Below are positions 21,307 to 29,168 of a stretch of 34,807 nt of DNA, piece by piece. Origin of the DNA: Bacteroidota bacterium (GTDB taxonomy: Bacteria; Bacteroidota; Bacteroidia; B-17B0; Aurantibacillaceae); the NCBI GenBank assembly GCA_013816615.1, contig JACDED010000031.1:456-35262 (forward strand), in the 5' to 3' direction. Position 1 is the stretch's first letter. The number at the start of each line of letters is the position of its first letter. Below the pieces are notes generated by a model. The model was not told the DNA's origin and searched no databases. It was given only the letters and a program-made list of their open reading frames with translations. A program made the translations under genes and the position numbers.

Positions 21307-23208
21307 ATGAATTTACTCTCAATAAACAACCTTTCTAAAGCCTACGGCGCAAAAAAGTTATTTAATAAAATAAGCTTCGGTATTAACTATGGCGAAAAAG
21401 TAGCCCTTGTTGCAAAAAACGGTTCCGGCAAAACAACACTTTTTAAAATTTTAAAAGGAATTGAAATTGCCGATGAAGGCGAAGTTGTTTTTAGGAAAGA
21501 TATTACTATCGGATTTCTTGATCAGAATTTTACGTTTGATGAATCGTTAAGCATTCAACAATTAATTGATACTGCAGATAATAAATTTGTAAAAGCAATT
21601 AAAGAATACGACGCAGTAATTAAATTAAGCGAAACATCTATGGATGCGAAAGTGGCGGATAGAATGGAAGAAGCTTTGAATTTGATGAACGAGATAGAAG
21701 CATGGGATTATGAAAAAAATATTTTAGAAATTCTTTCACGTTTAGAAATAAGAGACACAACACAAATTGCAAAAACACTTTCGGGTGGACAAAAAAAACG
21801 CGTTGCACTTGCTTTAACATTAATTAATCGTCCGAATTTAATTATTATGGATGAGCCAACTAACCACCTGGATATTGACATGATAGAGTGGTTAGAGAAT
21901 TATTTACAGGACGCATCTTTAAGTATTTTATTAGTTACCCACGATCGTTATTTTTTAGATGAGGTGTGTGATAAGATTATTGAAATTGATAATTATAAAT
22001 TATACGAATACAACGGCAACTTTGATTATTATTTGGAAAAGAAAGCCGAGCGGGAGCAAATTTCAGATGCTGAAATTGACAAAGCGCGTAATTTGTACCG
22101 TAAAGAAGTTGTTTGGGTACGTAAGATGCCAAAAGCCCGTGGCACTAAATCAAAATCACGTGTGGATGCTTTTTATGAAATAGAAAAGAAAGCAAAACAA
22201 AAACGGGTTGAGAAAAAAATTGAGCTAACAGTGAAGATGGAACGCATGGGTTCTAAAATTGTAGAGCTTCATGATATCACAAAAAACTATCCTAACAAAA
22301 CTATTTTATCAGATCCGTTTACTTACACCTTTATTCCGGGAGAAAAAATTGGAGTGGTTGGAAAGAACGGTGTTGGTAAAACAACCTTATTAAATATCAT
22401 TCAAGGTAAAGAAACTGTTGATAAAGGCAAAGTATCTTTAGGAGATACGATCGTTTTCGGTTACTACTCACAAGGCGGCATGATCATTAATACCGATAAA
22501 CGTATTATTGAGATTGTTCAGGATATTGCAGAGCATATTCCTTTAGCCAATGGCGCCAGTTTATCAGCATCGCAATTATTAACGCGTTTTAATTTTACAC
22601 CGGCTGTACAATTTAGTTACGCCCATACATTAAGTGGTGGCGAAAAAAGAAGATTGTATCTGTTAACGATCTTAATGAAAAATCCAAATTTTTTAATTCT
22701 CGATGAGCCAACGAACGATCTTGACATTGTTACATTACAAACATTGGAAGATTTTTTAGAAGAATTTAAAGGTTGCGTTTTAATTGTATCTCATGATCGA
22801 TATTTTATTGACAGGTTAGTTGATCATACATTTGTTTTAGAAGGCGATGGCGCTATTAAAGATTTTCCTGGCAACTATACAGAATATCGTGAATGGAAAG
22901 CGAATAAAAAAGATGAGAAGTTTCCGGAACTGAAAATTGAAATTCCCGTTGAACAAAAAGTTGTTGTCGAAAAAAAAGTTACTGAAGCTCCGGCAAAAAA
23001 ATTATCCTACAAAACACAACGCGAGCTGGAAATTATAGAAGCAGAAATTCCGAAACTGGAAGCGAAGAAACTGGAACTTGAAAACAAACTGGCATCCGGT
23101 ATTACAGAATATAACGAGATCCAAAAAATTAGCGATGAGCTAAAAGTAATTGCAAAAGATCTGGATGAAAAATCTGTACGTTGGCTGGAAATACAAGAAG
23201 AAGTTTAA
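21307..23208 (+). CDS. ABC-F family ATPase, Uup-like
   Basis: A 633-residue soluble protein with two ABC domains and no membrane segment. Domain 1: Walker A AKNGSGKT (residues 36-43; Ala replaces the usual first Gly), signature LSGGQKKR, Walker B with MDEPTNHLD. Domain 2: GKNGVGKT, LSGGEKRR, LDEPTNDLD. A linker rich in basic residues joins them, and a C-terminal coiled coil (about 565-633) is typical of Uup. ABC-F proteins act on the ribosome or, for Uup, also on DNA branch structures; they are not transporters. The gene appears monocistronic. Confidence 0.93.
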   Translation: MNLLSINNLSKAYGAKKLFNKISFGINYGEKVALVAKNGSGKTTLFKILKGIEIADEGEVVFRKDITIGFLDQNFTFDESLSIQQLIDTADNKFVKAIKEYDAVIKLSETSMDAKVADRMEEALNLMNEIEAWDYEKNILEILSRLEIRDTTQIAKTLSGGQKKRVALALTLINRPNLIIMDEPTNHLDIDMIEWLENYLQDASLSILLVTHDRYFLDEVCDKIIEIDNYKLYEYNGNFDYYLEKKAEREQISDAEIDKARNLYRKEVVWVRKMPKARGTKSKSRVDAFYEIEKKAKQKRVEKKIELTVKMERMGSKIVELHDITKNYPNKTILSDPFTYTFIPGEKIGVVGKNGVGKTTLLNIIQGKETVDKGKVSLGDTIVFGYYSQGGMIINTDKRIIEIVQDIAEHIPLANGASLSASQLLTRFNFTPAVQFSYAHTLSGGEKRRLYLLTILMKNPNFLILDEPTNDLDIVTLQTLEDFLEEFKGCVLIVSHDRYFIDRLVDHTFVLEGDGAIKDFPGNYTEYREWKANKKDEKFPELKIEIPVEQKVVVEKKVTEAPAKKLSYKTQRELEIIEAEIPKLEAKKLELENKLASGITEYNEIQKISDELKVIAKDLDEKSVRWLEIQEEV

Positions 23209-23214
23209 TTAATT

Positions 23215-23239
23215 GTCATTCCGAGGAACGAGGAATCTC
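23215..23239. repeat. GTCATTCC...GGAATCTC interspersed repeat, copy 2
   Basis: GTCATTCC at 23215-23222 and GGAATCTC at 23232-23239 enclose a small palindrome (ATTCC pairing with GGAAT). The outer octamers are identical to those at 1051-1077. As there, it follows closely behind a plus-strand stop codon. Confidence 0.65.
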
Positions 23240-23295
23240 TAAAAGATACTTTCTTCATTAGCATGGCAATTTATTTTATTCTCAAATCCGTTTGT

Positions 23296-23507
23296 TTTTG
23301 GGCGTGCCCCTTCGGGTCGGGCTTTCGCCACTCGCTTTTTTTATTTGCCTTTCAGGCGCACAAAAAAGAGCTCAAACAATGGCTCTATCCCTCACGCAGC
23401 TAAACAGATTTCCGGTTTGCGTTAGGGATTGCAACGTAAAGCCCGCAATGAAACGAAGTGGAATGAGGACTTGAAGTGAAAAGCCCGGCCGAAGGCAACG
23501 CCCAAAA
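23296..23507. repeat. Roughly 210-base foldable repeat element
   Basis: The ends are long imperfect inverted repeats: TTTTTGGGCGT followed by a C-rich/TTCGG/CGGGC segment (23296-23321), mirrored by GCCCGGCCGAAGGCAACGCC plus an A run (23483-23507). Inside is a second hairpin at 23387-23429: ATCCCT pairs with AGGGAT, ACGC with GCGT, and AAAC with GTTT, with one mismatch and a four-base bulge. A third small hairpin (TTGCC...GGCGCA) lies at 23345-23360. Elements with this GGGCGTGCCCC...CCCTCACGCA...AACGCCC pattern recur in Bacteroidota genomes as I recall them. It may be a repeat, a structured RNA, or a terminator for both neighbours. Confidence 0.7.
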
Positions 23508-23543
23508 AAAAGAGATTTAGAATTTTTGATTTTTTAAAAGAAA

Positions 23544-24302
23544 TTATTTTTTTTGAGAGCCTAACACCTGTTTCATAAATTCGCTTGCAAAAACAAAATC
23601 AAATAATTCCTGGTTATCTGTTTTAAGAATTTGTGATTTATTGCCTGTCCACCAGTTTTCCCCTTTATGAACAAACATAATATTATCGCCTATTTCTATC
23701 ACACTATTCATATCATGCGTAACTATAATAGTAGTAATATTAAATTCCTGGGTAATATTTCTTATCAGGTTGTCAATTACAATTGAGGTTTTTGGATCTA
23801 AACCTGAGTTAGGTTCATCGCAAAATAAATAACTTGGGTTATTAGCAATAGCACGGGCAAGCGCCGCACGTTTTTTCATACCACCGCTTAGCTCGGCAGG
23901 ATACAGTTTATTCTTACCAACCAACTGCACTTTTTCAAGGCAAAAATTAACGCGTTCCAGTTTTTCTTCTTTAGTAAGATCTGTAAACATATCTAAAGGA
24001 AACTGAACATTCTCTTCCAACGTTTGCGAATCAAATAAAGCACCACCCTGGAAAAGCATACCAATCTTTTTACGAACGTTTTGCTGCTCTATCACCGAAA
24101 GTTTTGGAAAATTTTGACCATCGTATAAGATTTCGCCACTATCAACCTGGTGCAAGCCCACCATTAATTTTAAAATAGTTGTTTTACCGCAACCGCTTTC
24201 GCCAATAATTAAATTTGTTTTGCCTTTATAAAAAGTAAACGATACATCTTTTACAACCTGCCTGTCGCCAAATGTTTTATTAATATTTTTTATTTCGATC
24301 AA
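23544..24302 (-). CDS. mlaF: MlaF-type lipid ABC transporter ATPase
   Basis: A 252-residue ATPase that powers an MCE-type phospholipid transporter between inner and outer membrane. Motifs: Walker A GESGCGKT (residues 34-41), signature LSGGMKKRAALARA, Walker B CDEPNSGLD (Asn replacing the more common Thr), and the switch His in VTHDM. It overlaps the permease gene by four bases (ATGA), so the two are translationally coupled. Downstream there is no MCE (MlaD) gene; instead the folded repeat element lies 36 bases beyond the stop. Confidence 0.93.
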   Translation of the reverse strand: MIEIKNINKTFGDRQVVKDVSFTFYKGKTNLIIGESGCGKTTILKLMVGLHQVDSGEILYDGQNFPKLSVIEQQNVRKKIGMLFQGGALFDSQTLEENVQFPLDMFTDLTKEEKLERVNFCLEKVQLVGKNKLYPAELSGGMKKRAALARAIANNPSYLFCDEPNSGLDPKTSIVIDNLIRNITQEFNITTIIVTHDMNSVIEIGDNIMFVHKGENWWTGNKSQILKTDNQELFDFVFASEFMKQVLGSQKK

Positions 24303-25042
24303 CGGTTAAAAAATAAATTAGTGAGGATCAATCCAAATAATAAAATTAAAATACTGCTGTATACAACGGCATTGGTGCTGCTTTTACCAACTTCTAAAGC
24401 GCCCCCGCTGGTATTGTATCCAAAATACGCAGATACAGAGGTAATTATAAATGCAAACACAACAACTTTTGTAAATGAATAATATAATTTCCAGGGTTCA
24501 AAAAATGCCTGGATGCCGAAAATATATTCGTACTCGGTACATGCGCCTGAAGCCACGCCCATAAAGTAACCGCCCCAAATTCCTAAAAACATACTTAAGG
24601 CAATTAAGAAAGGAAAAATAATAACCGCTGCTGCTATTTTTGGAAATATTAAATAACCAGCCGAGTTAATTCCCATTATTTCCAAAGCATCAATCTGTTC
24701 TGTAATACGCATAGCGCCAATTTCGGAAGCAATGTTAGATCCAACTTTTCCGGCAAGAATTAAACATACAATGGTTGGACTGAACTCTAACATTATGCTT
24801 TCGCGTGTTGTAAAACCAACTGCGTATAATGGCACCCACGGACTGTTAAAACCAAAGGCGGCTTGTATTGTAATAATACCACCCATAAAAACGGAGATGA
24901 TAGCAATAATTGGTAAAGAAGAAATACCAATATTATTTATTTCGAAAATTATCTGGCGTATATAAACACTTAATTTTTGGGGTTTGCTAAACACCCTGAA
25001 CAAAAGCATGAAATAGCGGCCTATGTGAAAAAAGAGGTTCAT
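24299..25042 (-). CDS. mlaE: MlaE-type lipid ABC transporter permease
   Basis: A 247-residue integral membrane protein with about five to six helices. It has the MlaE signature LAGKVGSNIASEIGAMRITE followed by QIDAL, and the upstream VFMGGIITIQ segment. With MlaF it forms the inner-membrane core of an MCE transport system that keeps outer-membrane lipid asymmetry. It is the first gene of a two-gene operon and is divergent from the 49-residue lipoprotein gene, with a 52-base gap. Confidence 0.95.
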   Translation of the reverse strand: MNLFFHIGRYFMLLFRVFSKPQKLSVYIRQIIFEINNIGISSLPIIAIISVFMGGIITIQAAFGFNSPWVPLYAVGFTTRESIMLEFSPTIVCLILAGKVGSNIASEIGAMRITEQIDALEIMGINSAGYLIFPKIAAAVIIFPFLIALSMFLGIWGGYFMGVASGACTEYEYIFGIQAFFEPWKLYYSFTKVVVFAFIITSVSAYFGYNTSGGALEVGKSSTNAVVYSSILILLFGLILTNLFFNR

Positions 25043-25074
25043 TTTAGAAGTCTAAAAATACTAAAATATTCCCG

Positions 25075-25082
25075 TATATTTG
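25075..25082 (+). promoter_or_regulatory. -7 promoter box of the 49-residue lipoprotein (TATATTTG)
   Basis: A full TAnnTTTG match 12 bases before the ATG at 25095. It supports the idea that this short reading frame is expressed. Confidence 0.55.
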
Positions 25083-25094
25083 TAATACTAAATT

Positions 25095-25244
25095 ATGTTT
25101 AAACGCGGTCTTATACTACTCTCGATCCTGGCCATAGTGGCCACCACAATGGAAAGCTGTCTTTTTCACAAAAATAAATGTGATGGCTGCCCGGGTTTGG
25201 TTAAAAATAAAAAAGTAAGAAGGTCGAGCAAAGGCTCCATTTAA
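25095..25244 (+). CDS. 49-residue lipoprotein
   Basis: A short frame with a lipoprotein signal peptide: FKRGLILLSILAIVATT followed by the lipobox MESC (Cys22). The mature part of 28 residues has a C-x2-C-P motif (NKCDGCPG) and a basic end (KVRRSSKG). A TATATTTG promoter box lies 12 bases upstream. Its stop codon ends at 25244 and the convergent gene's stop begins at 25245, with no base between. The Cys-rich mature part may be oxidised or bind metal, which is speculation. I know of small Bacteroidota lipoproteins of this style but no function. Confidence 0.75.
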   Translation: MFKRGLILLSILAIVATTMESCLFHKNKCDGCPGLVKNKKVRRSSKGSI

Positions 25245-26054
25245 CTAGTACGCAATTTCAGCGTGCAAACCTACACCCACAGCAATTTTATGCCAATCGC
25301 CCTGGCTTGCCTGGCGAAAATAGGTTGGACTGCCAACTAATTTTGACGAAAAATACAAACCTTTTACGTCACCAAGATCTTTGATCCATTCTATTGAAAT
25401 AAATACATCGTCATCTACATAAATATTATACGGTGTAAGATCTAATTCAATTAACCCGGTTTTTTCTTTTACCTCAATAATTATATTCTCTTTTAAAATA
25501 TTTTCGTTGGGATCTCCATTTTTATCTTTGTTATAAACATTAAATCTAAAAATTGGTTTTTCGATAGAATTCTTTGCAATATTCAGGTAAAACTTTCGCA
25601 AATGTGTTTTAGGATTTTTGATGTTTAATTTTATCGCGAGTTCTGCGCCAAGGTTATTTTTAACGAAGCCCGCCGAAACATGCGTGGTTTTGGTATCATT
25701 TCCCAGGATCTTTATTTTTGTTTTTTTAGCGGAGACAGATACTTCATTTAAATTGGTTATTGATTGCTCTAACAAAATTTTACCTTGCCCGGAAATAACT
25801 GCTAAAGAAAGTGTTTTAGACTTATACCCCACCATCGAAACTTTAATTGTTTCGTTTGCTAAACTATCCGGCACAGTAAAATTAAATTCACCACGCTCAT
25901 TTGTAACAGTTCCAAATCCTTTTCCTAAAATACCAATGTTTGCAAATTCAACAGGTGTGTTATTTGTATTATCAAGCACAACGCCTTTGCAAATTTTTTG
26001 TGCGAAAAAAGAATTAAACATTAAGTTTAAAAAAAGTAAAGAAAGTATTCTCAT
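25245..26054 (-). CDS. Secreted carboxypeptidase-regulatory-like domain protein
   Basis: A 269-residue protein with a signal peptide (MRILSLLFLNLMFNSFFAQ); the in-frame ATG three codons upstream is less likely because it only lengthens that signal. A CarboxypepD_reg-like domain follows (about residues 20-105: KGVVLDNTNNTPVEFANIGI, TVTNERGEFNFTV, VSMVGYKSKTL, LNEVSVSAKK). The start resembles a TonB receptor but the rest (about 110-269) has no plug or barrel; it looks like a second all-beta domain (FYLNIAK, FRFNVYNK, LIELDLTPYNI, VFISIEWI). The family is common in Bacteroidota with no known role. Confidence 0.88.
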   Translation of the reverse strand: MRILSLLFLNLMFNSFFAQKICKGVVLDNTNNTPVEFANIGILGKGFGTVTNERGEFNFTVPDSLANETIKVSMVGYKSKTLSLAVISGQGKILLEQSITNLNEVSVSAKKTKIKILGNDTKTTHVSAGFVKNNLGAELAIKLNIKNPKTHLRKFYLNIAKNSIEKPIFRFNVYNKDKNGDPNENILKENIIIEVKEKTGLIELDLTPYNIYVDDDVFISIEWIKDLGDVKGLYFSSKLVGSPTYFRQASQGDWHKIAVGVGLHAEIAY

Positions 26055-26101
26055 AAATAACATTTAAACTTAAGACGTTTGAACCATTAAAAAGTTACAG
26101 G

Positions 26102-26983
26102 TTAGTATTTAGCACCGCCAATACCAATATTTTCAACCGGGTGCCAGGTAGTTTTTATTTCCTGCAGATCGAGAATTAAATATGGATTTTGATTTTCATC
26201 TTTTAGCCAGTCTTTATTCCAGTTAAAAGAGCGTTTTACATTTAAAGAAGCGTTCTCTGAAATAACTTTTGCTTCTTCTTTATTATTTCTGCAATAAATA
26301 ACTGCGTTCACATCCATGTGTGAAGAAAAATGACCGTGTAATTCCTTTGAAGTACCTGTAAGAATATTTATTACACCGCCCGGAAGATCAGATGTTGCAA
26401 GCACTTCGGCAAAGGTAACAGCGCATAAAGGCAAAGTGTTTGAAGCAAGAACAACACAGGTATTACCGCCGCAAATAATGGGCGCAATAACACTTACTAA
26501 TCCAATTAAAGCAGAATCTTCAGGTGCAATAACGGATACAACACCAGTTGGTTCAGGTACTGAAAAATTAAAATGAGAGGAGGCAACTGGGTTTACAGAA
26601 CTGAACAAGGCCAAATATTTATCGCACCAGCCTGCATAATACACTAACCTATCTATACTCTGCAACACTTCTATTTCTGCAGTTTTTTTTGTAATACCTT
26701 GCAAAACCAATTCTTCAATAAATTGTGATTTTCTTCCTTCCAGCATTTCGGCAATACGGTATAAGATCTGGCTGCGGTTAAAAGCGGTCTTACCACTCCA
26801 TCCTGCAACAGCTGCACGAGCAGCAACTACAGCATTTCTAAGGTCTTTGCGGGATGATAAACAAACGTTAGCGATAGAATCGCCTTTTTTATTAAGAAGT
26901 GAATAATACCTTCCACTTTCGGTGCGGGGAAATTGTCCGCCGATATATATTTTGTAAGTTTTTAAAACGTTTAAACGCGACAT
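26102..26983 (-). CDS. Aldehyde dehydrogenase-like protein lacking the catalytic domain
   Basis: The 293 residues match the N-terminal, cofactor-binding half of aldehyde dehydrogenases: YKIYIGGQFPRTESGRYYSL start, WSGKTAFNRSQILYRIAEML, PTGVVSVIAPEDSALIGL, and DLPGGVINILTG. The sequence continues past the point where VxLELGGK would carry the general-base Glu, but there it reads SFNWNKDW, and the Cys-containing catalytic domain is missing altogether. A normal enzyme has about 480 residues. Bacteroidota often encode such a short form next to a full-length aldehyde dehydrogenase, but none is in this window. It may be a structural partner. There is no stop or frameshift that would mark a recent pseudogene. 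Confidence 0.85.
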   Translation of the reverse strand: MSRLNVLKTYKIYIGGQFPRTESGRYYSLLNKKGDSIANVCLSSRKDLRNAVVAARAAVAGWSGKTAFNRSQILYRIAEMLEGRKSQFIEELVLQGITKKTAEIEVLQSIDRLVYYAGWCDKYLALFSSVNPVASSHFNFSVPEPTGVVSVIAPEDSALIGLVSVIAPIICGGNTCVVLASNTLPLCAVTFAEVLATSDLPGGVINILTGTSKELHGHFSSHMDVNAVIYCRNNKEEAKVISENASLNVKRSFNWNKDWLKDENQNPYLILDLQEIKTTWHPVENIGIGGAKY

Positions 26984-26994
26984 GGTCTTAATTT

Positions 26995-27024
26995 ATAGAA
27001 TAAGTAAATTTAAGCATATTCTAT
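26995..27024. repeat. Inverted repeat before the short aldehyde dehydrogenase gene
   Basis: ATAGAATA at 26995-27002 is the reverse complement of TATTCTAT at 27017-27024, with a 14-base loop. It lies 12 bases before the ATG at 26983 and just after the lipoprotein stop. On the minus strand no U tract follows, so it is not a standard terminator. Confidence 0.5.
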
Positions 27025-27032
27025 GAAATAAA

Positions 27033-27404
27033 TTAATAGCTTTTTTCGGCCGAAATAATCTCTACGCGCTCAAAATTTATACCTTTCCCAACAAAGATCT
27101 TTTCCTGATAAGTAGCACTGCCGTTGGCCGTAACGGGTACACCCAGTTTAAAATTATAATAGTTTTGTTGTTTTGTAACTGTATTATATACAAACCCTCT
27201 TAGCTGAACATTATCAATTTTAAACCTATTGTTGTTTTCTACTTTTCCTGAAAAATTACAAAAATTCAGTAAACCTATTGAAGAATAATCACGGAGATAA
27301 ATGTTTTTTAAGATCTCTTCTTTTGGAATAACCGTATTTACAAAGCAAGAATGAAAAAGAAAAGAAGTTAAGAAAAACGCACAAACGATGATTAATTTTC
27401 TCAT
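27033..27404 (-). CDS. Lipoprotein of unknown function
   Basis: A 123-residue protein beginning MRKLIIVCAFFLTSFLFHSC, a lipoprotein signal peptide with lipobox FHSC. The mature part resembles a small beta-sandwich: SIGLLNFCNFSGKV, FKIDNVQLRGFVYNT, and VERVEI-like ends. A start at 27431 would overlap the upstream barrel gene and give a charged extension before the signal peptide, so 27404 is chosen; this leaves 13 bases after the barrel gene's stop. It is probably the third gene of an operon with the TPR protein and the barrel, and may be a small outer-membrane partner of them. Confidence 0.8.
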   Translation of the reverse strand: MRKLIIVCAFFLTSFLFHSCFVNTVIPKEEILKNIYLRDYSSIGLLNFCNFSGKVENNNRFKIDNVQLRGFVYNTVTKQQNYYNFKLGVPVTANGSATYQEKIFVGKGINFERVEIISAEKSY

Positions 27405-27417
27405 AAGCACATATGGC

Positions 27418-29160
27418 TTAAAACGGTACAAATGTTACACCAAACATAAAATTAAAGCGTTGGCTTGGATATTGATCCCATTTATAATACCGCTGGTTAG
27501 CAATATTGTTAAGCTGAACAAAAAAGCTTAGCATTTTACTGTAACGGTATTCTGCACCAAGGTTTGCATCTACATAACCCTTTAACTGTTTTGGAACATA
27601 ACTAACAAAACCAGTATCCGTTTTTTGTGTAAGGGCCCATTGTTGGCCAACAAAAAAGATATCGGCTTTTACAATAATTTTACTTTTTAAATTATATAAA
27701 GCAGAAAATGTAAGATCGTAATCGGGCTTTTGATACGCGCGCGTTAAATTTTTTGGTTTATATAAATAATAATTTCCTTTAGCTACAATGTTTAATTTTT
27801 CTTTAAGCTGATATCTAAGCTGTCCGCTAACAGTTAACAAAGTAGTGTTATCATACACCACATCAAAACGATTATACACCTGGTTAATGCCGCTGTAATC
27901 GATCACAAAAAAATGCATATTATCGTATTGTGCGTAACTTACTTTAGCATCATAAGATGTTTTGCTGCTTAAATTTCCTCTTAACCCAATAAAGGCATTG
28001 TATTTATTATTTGTGTTTGCGTAATTGATTGTAGTATCTACAAACCTGTTCTCTTTACTTAAACTTCTGAAACTGTTTTTTATTAAACCACCATTTACAC
28101 CCGCATATGGAATGATCACATTTTCATACACATTATAAAAAACATTTAGCTTTGGGAAAAAATAAAAACGGGTCTTATCTTTAAAATTATCTAAGGTTCC
28201 TGTTAAACCAATATCTGCATGCCATGTATTATTACCTGCTTCAAATGATGGACTTAAACTTACTATCAGGTCATTTACAGTATCGTTAGCTTGTTTGTGA
28301 TTATAATAATCAGTTAAAAAACCCACATTCAGTTTTTCTTTGTTAATGAACATAGTTCCCAATGCGTTGAATTTTATATTATTCTCCGTTTCACGGTTTA
28401 AATTTTGCAAATTATAATAGCTCAATCCAAGATCATGATTAATGTGTGTACTATCTGTATAATGGCTTTGCAACCTTAATTTCGGTTCAAACAATTGATA
28501 ACGTTGGCGTGTAAAATCATTTTCAAGCTTATTTAAACTTGTATCGTATCCGTAATAATGGATCACGTTTCTTTCGTAATTAAAATCGCCGGTTAGTGTA
28601 TGCTTTTTGTAAAATTGTTTGGCAAATAAATTTATTTCGTTATCGCTGTATCCACCATAACCTACATCTTCCAAATGCGGCGTACCTGAAAAATGTTTTA
28701 GGTGTGCACCATAATTGGTTTCGCGTGATCGTGTATTAGCTATCCAGAATTCGCCATAAGGCATATTATAAATTGGCCCGTAACCAACTTTTAATAAGGA
28801 GTGGTATAATTTATTTAAAGGCTCATTTTGCAATTTGGCCTGCGCAATGGGTTGCACCTGGTATTTAGGAAATAATGGTATACTTGTAATACCGTATTTT
28901 AAATTTTGTATGCGTTTAACGGTATCTTTAATTTCAGGAACATCAGAAAACTTAGACGCATCCTTTATAGTTGGTTGAAATTCGCTTGGTACATTGTAAT
29001 TAAGATCATTAACGCCAGAAGGTTGTTGTGCCATTACAGCAACTGTGTATCCTAAAACGATTAAAAGAATTAAAGCCCATTCTAACTGACGCTTACGACG
29101 TTTAGCAAGCGGCTCCTTTTTCTTATCAGCCTTTTGTTTTGGTATGTCAAGTACACTCAT
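27418..29160 (-). CDS. TonB-receptor-like outer-membrane beta-barrel without plug
   Basis: A 580-residue barrel protein. The N-terminus is unusual: about 27 residues rich in Lys and Arg (KQKADKKKEPLAKRRKRQ) before the hydrophobic signal core WALILLIVLGYTVAVMAQQ. Behind it are alternating aromatic strands characteristic of outer-membrane barrels, ending in Phe (FGVTFVPF). A region at about residues 50-110 lacks plug motifs, so it is not a normal TonB-dependent receptor. It starts eight bases after the TPR gene's stop. A joint role with the TPR protein in the envelope is inferred from coupling. Confidence 0.88.
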   Translation of the reverse strand: MSVLDIPKQKADKKKEPLAKRRKRQLEWALILLIVLGYTVAVMAQQPSGVNDLNYNVPSEFQPTIKDASKFSDVPEIKDTVKRIQNLKYGITSIPLFPKYQVQPIAQAKLQNEPLNKLYHSLLKVGYGPIYNMPYGEFWIANTRSRETNYGAHLKHFSGTPHLEDVGYGGYSDNEINLFAKQFYKKHTLTGDFNYERNVIHYYGYDTSLNKLENDFTRQRYQLFEPKLRLQSHYTDSTHINHDLGLSYYNLQNLNRETENNIKFNALGTMFINKEKLNVGFLTDYYNHKQANDTVNDLIVSLSPSFEAGNNTWHADIGLTGTLDNFKDKTRFYFFPKLNVFYNVYENVIIPYAGVNGGLIKNSFRSLSKENRFVDTTINYANTNNKYNAFIGLRGNLSSKTSYDAKVSYAQYDNMHFFVIDYSGINQVYNRFDVVYDNTTLLTVSGQLRYQLKEKLNIVAKGNYYLYKPKNLTRAYQKPDYDLTFSALYNLKSKIIVKADIFFVGQQWALTQKTDTGFVSYVPKQLKGYVDANLGAEYRYSKMLSFFVQLNNIANQRYYKWDQYPSQRFNFMFGVTFVPF

Positions 29161-29168
29161 TGTTGCTG

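Noticed and set aside
23292-23474. 60-codon frame on the plus strand
   Set aside because: It runs through the folded repeat element; the DNA is explained by pairing, and the peptide has no recognisable features.
26995-27024. Intrinsic terminator after the lipoprotein gene
   Set aside because: The inverted repeat lacks a following U tract on the minus strand and is very AT-rich.
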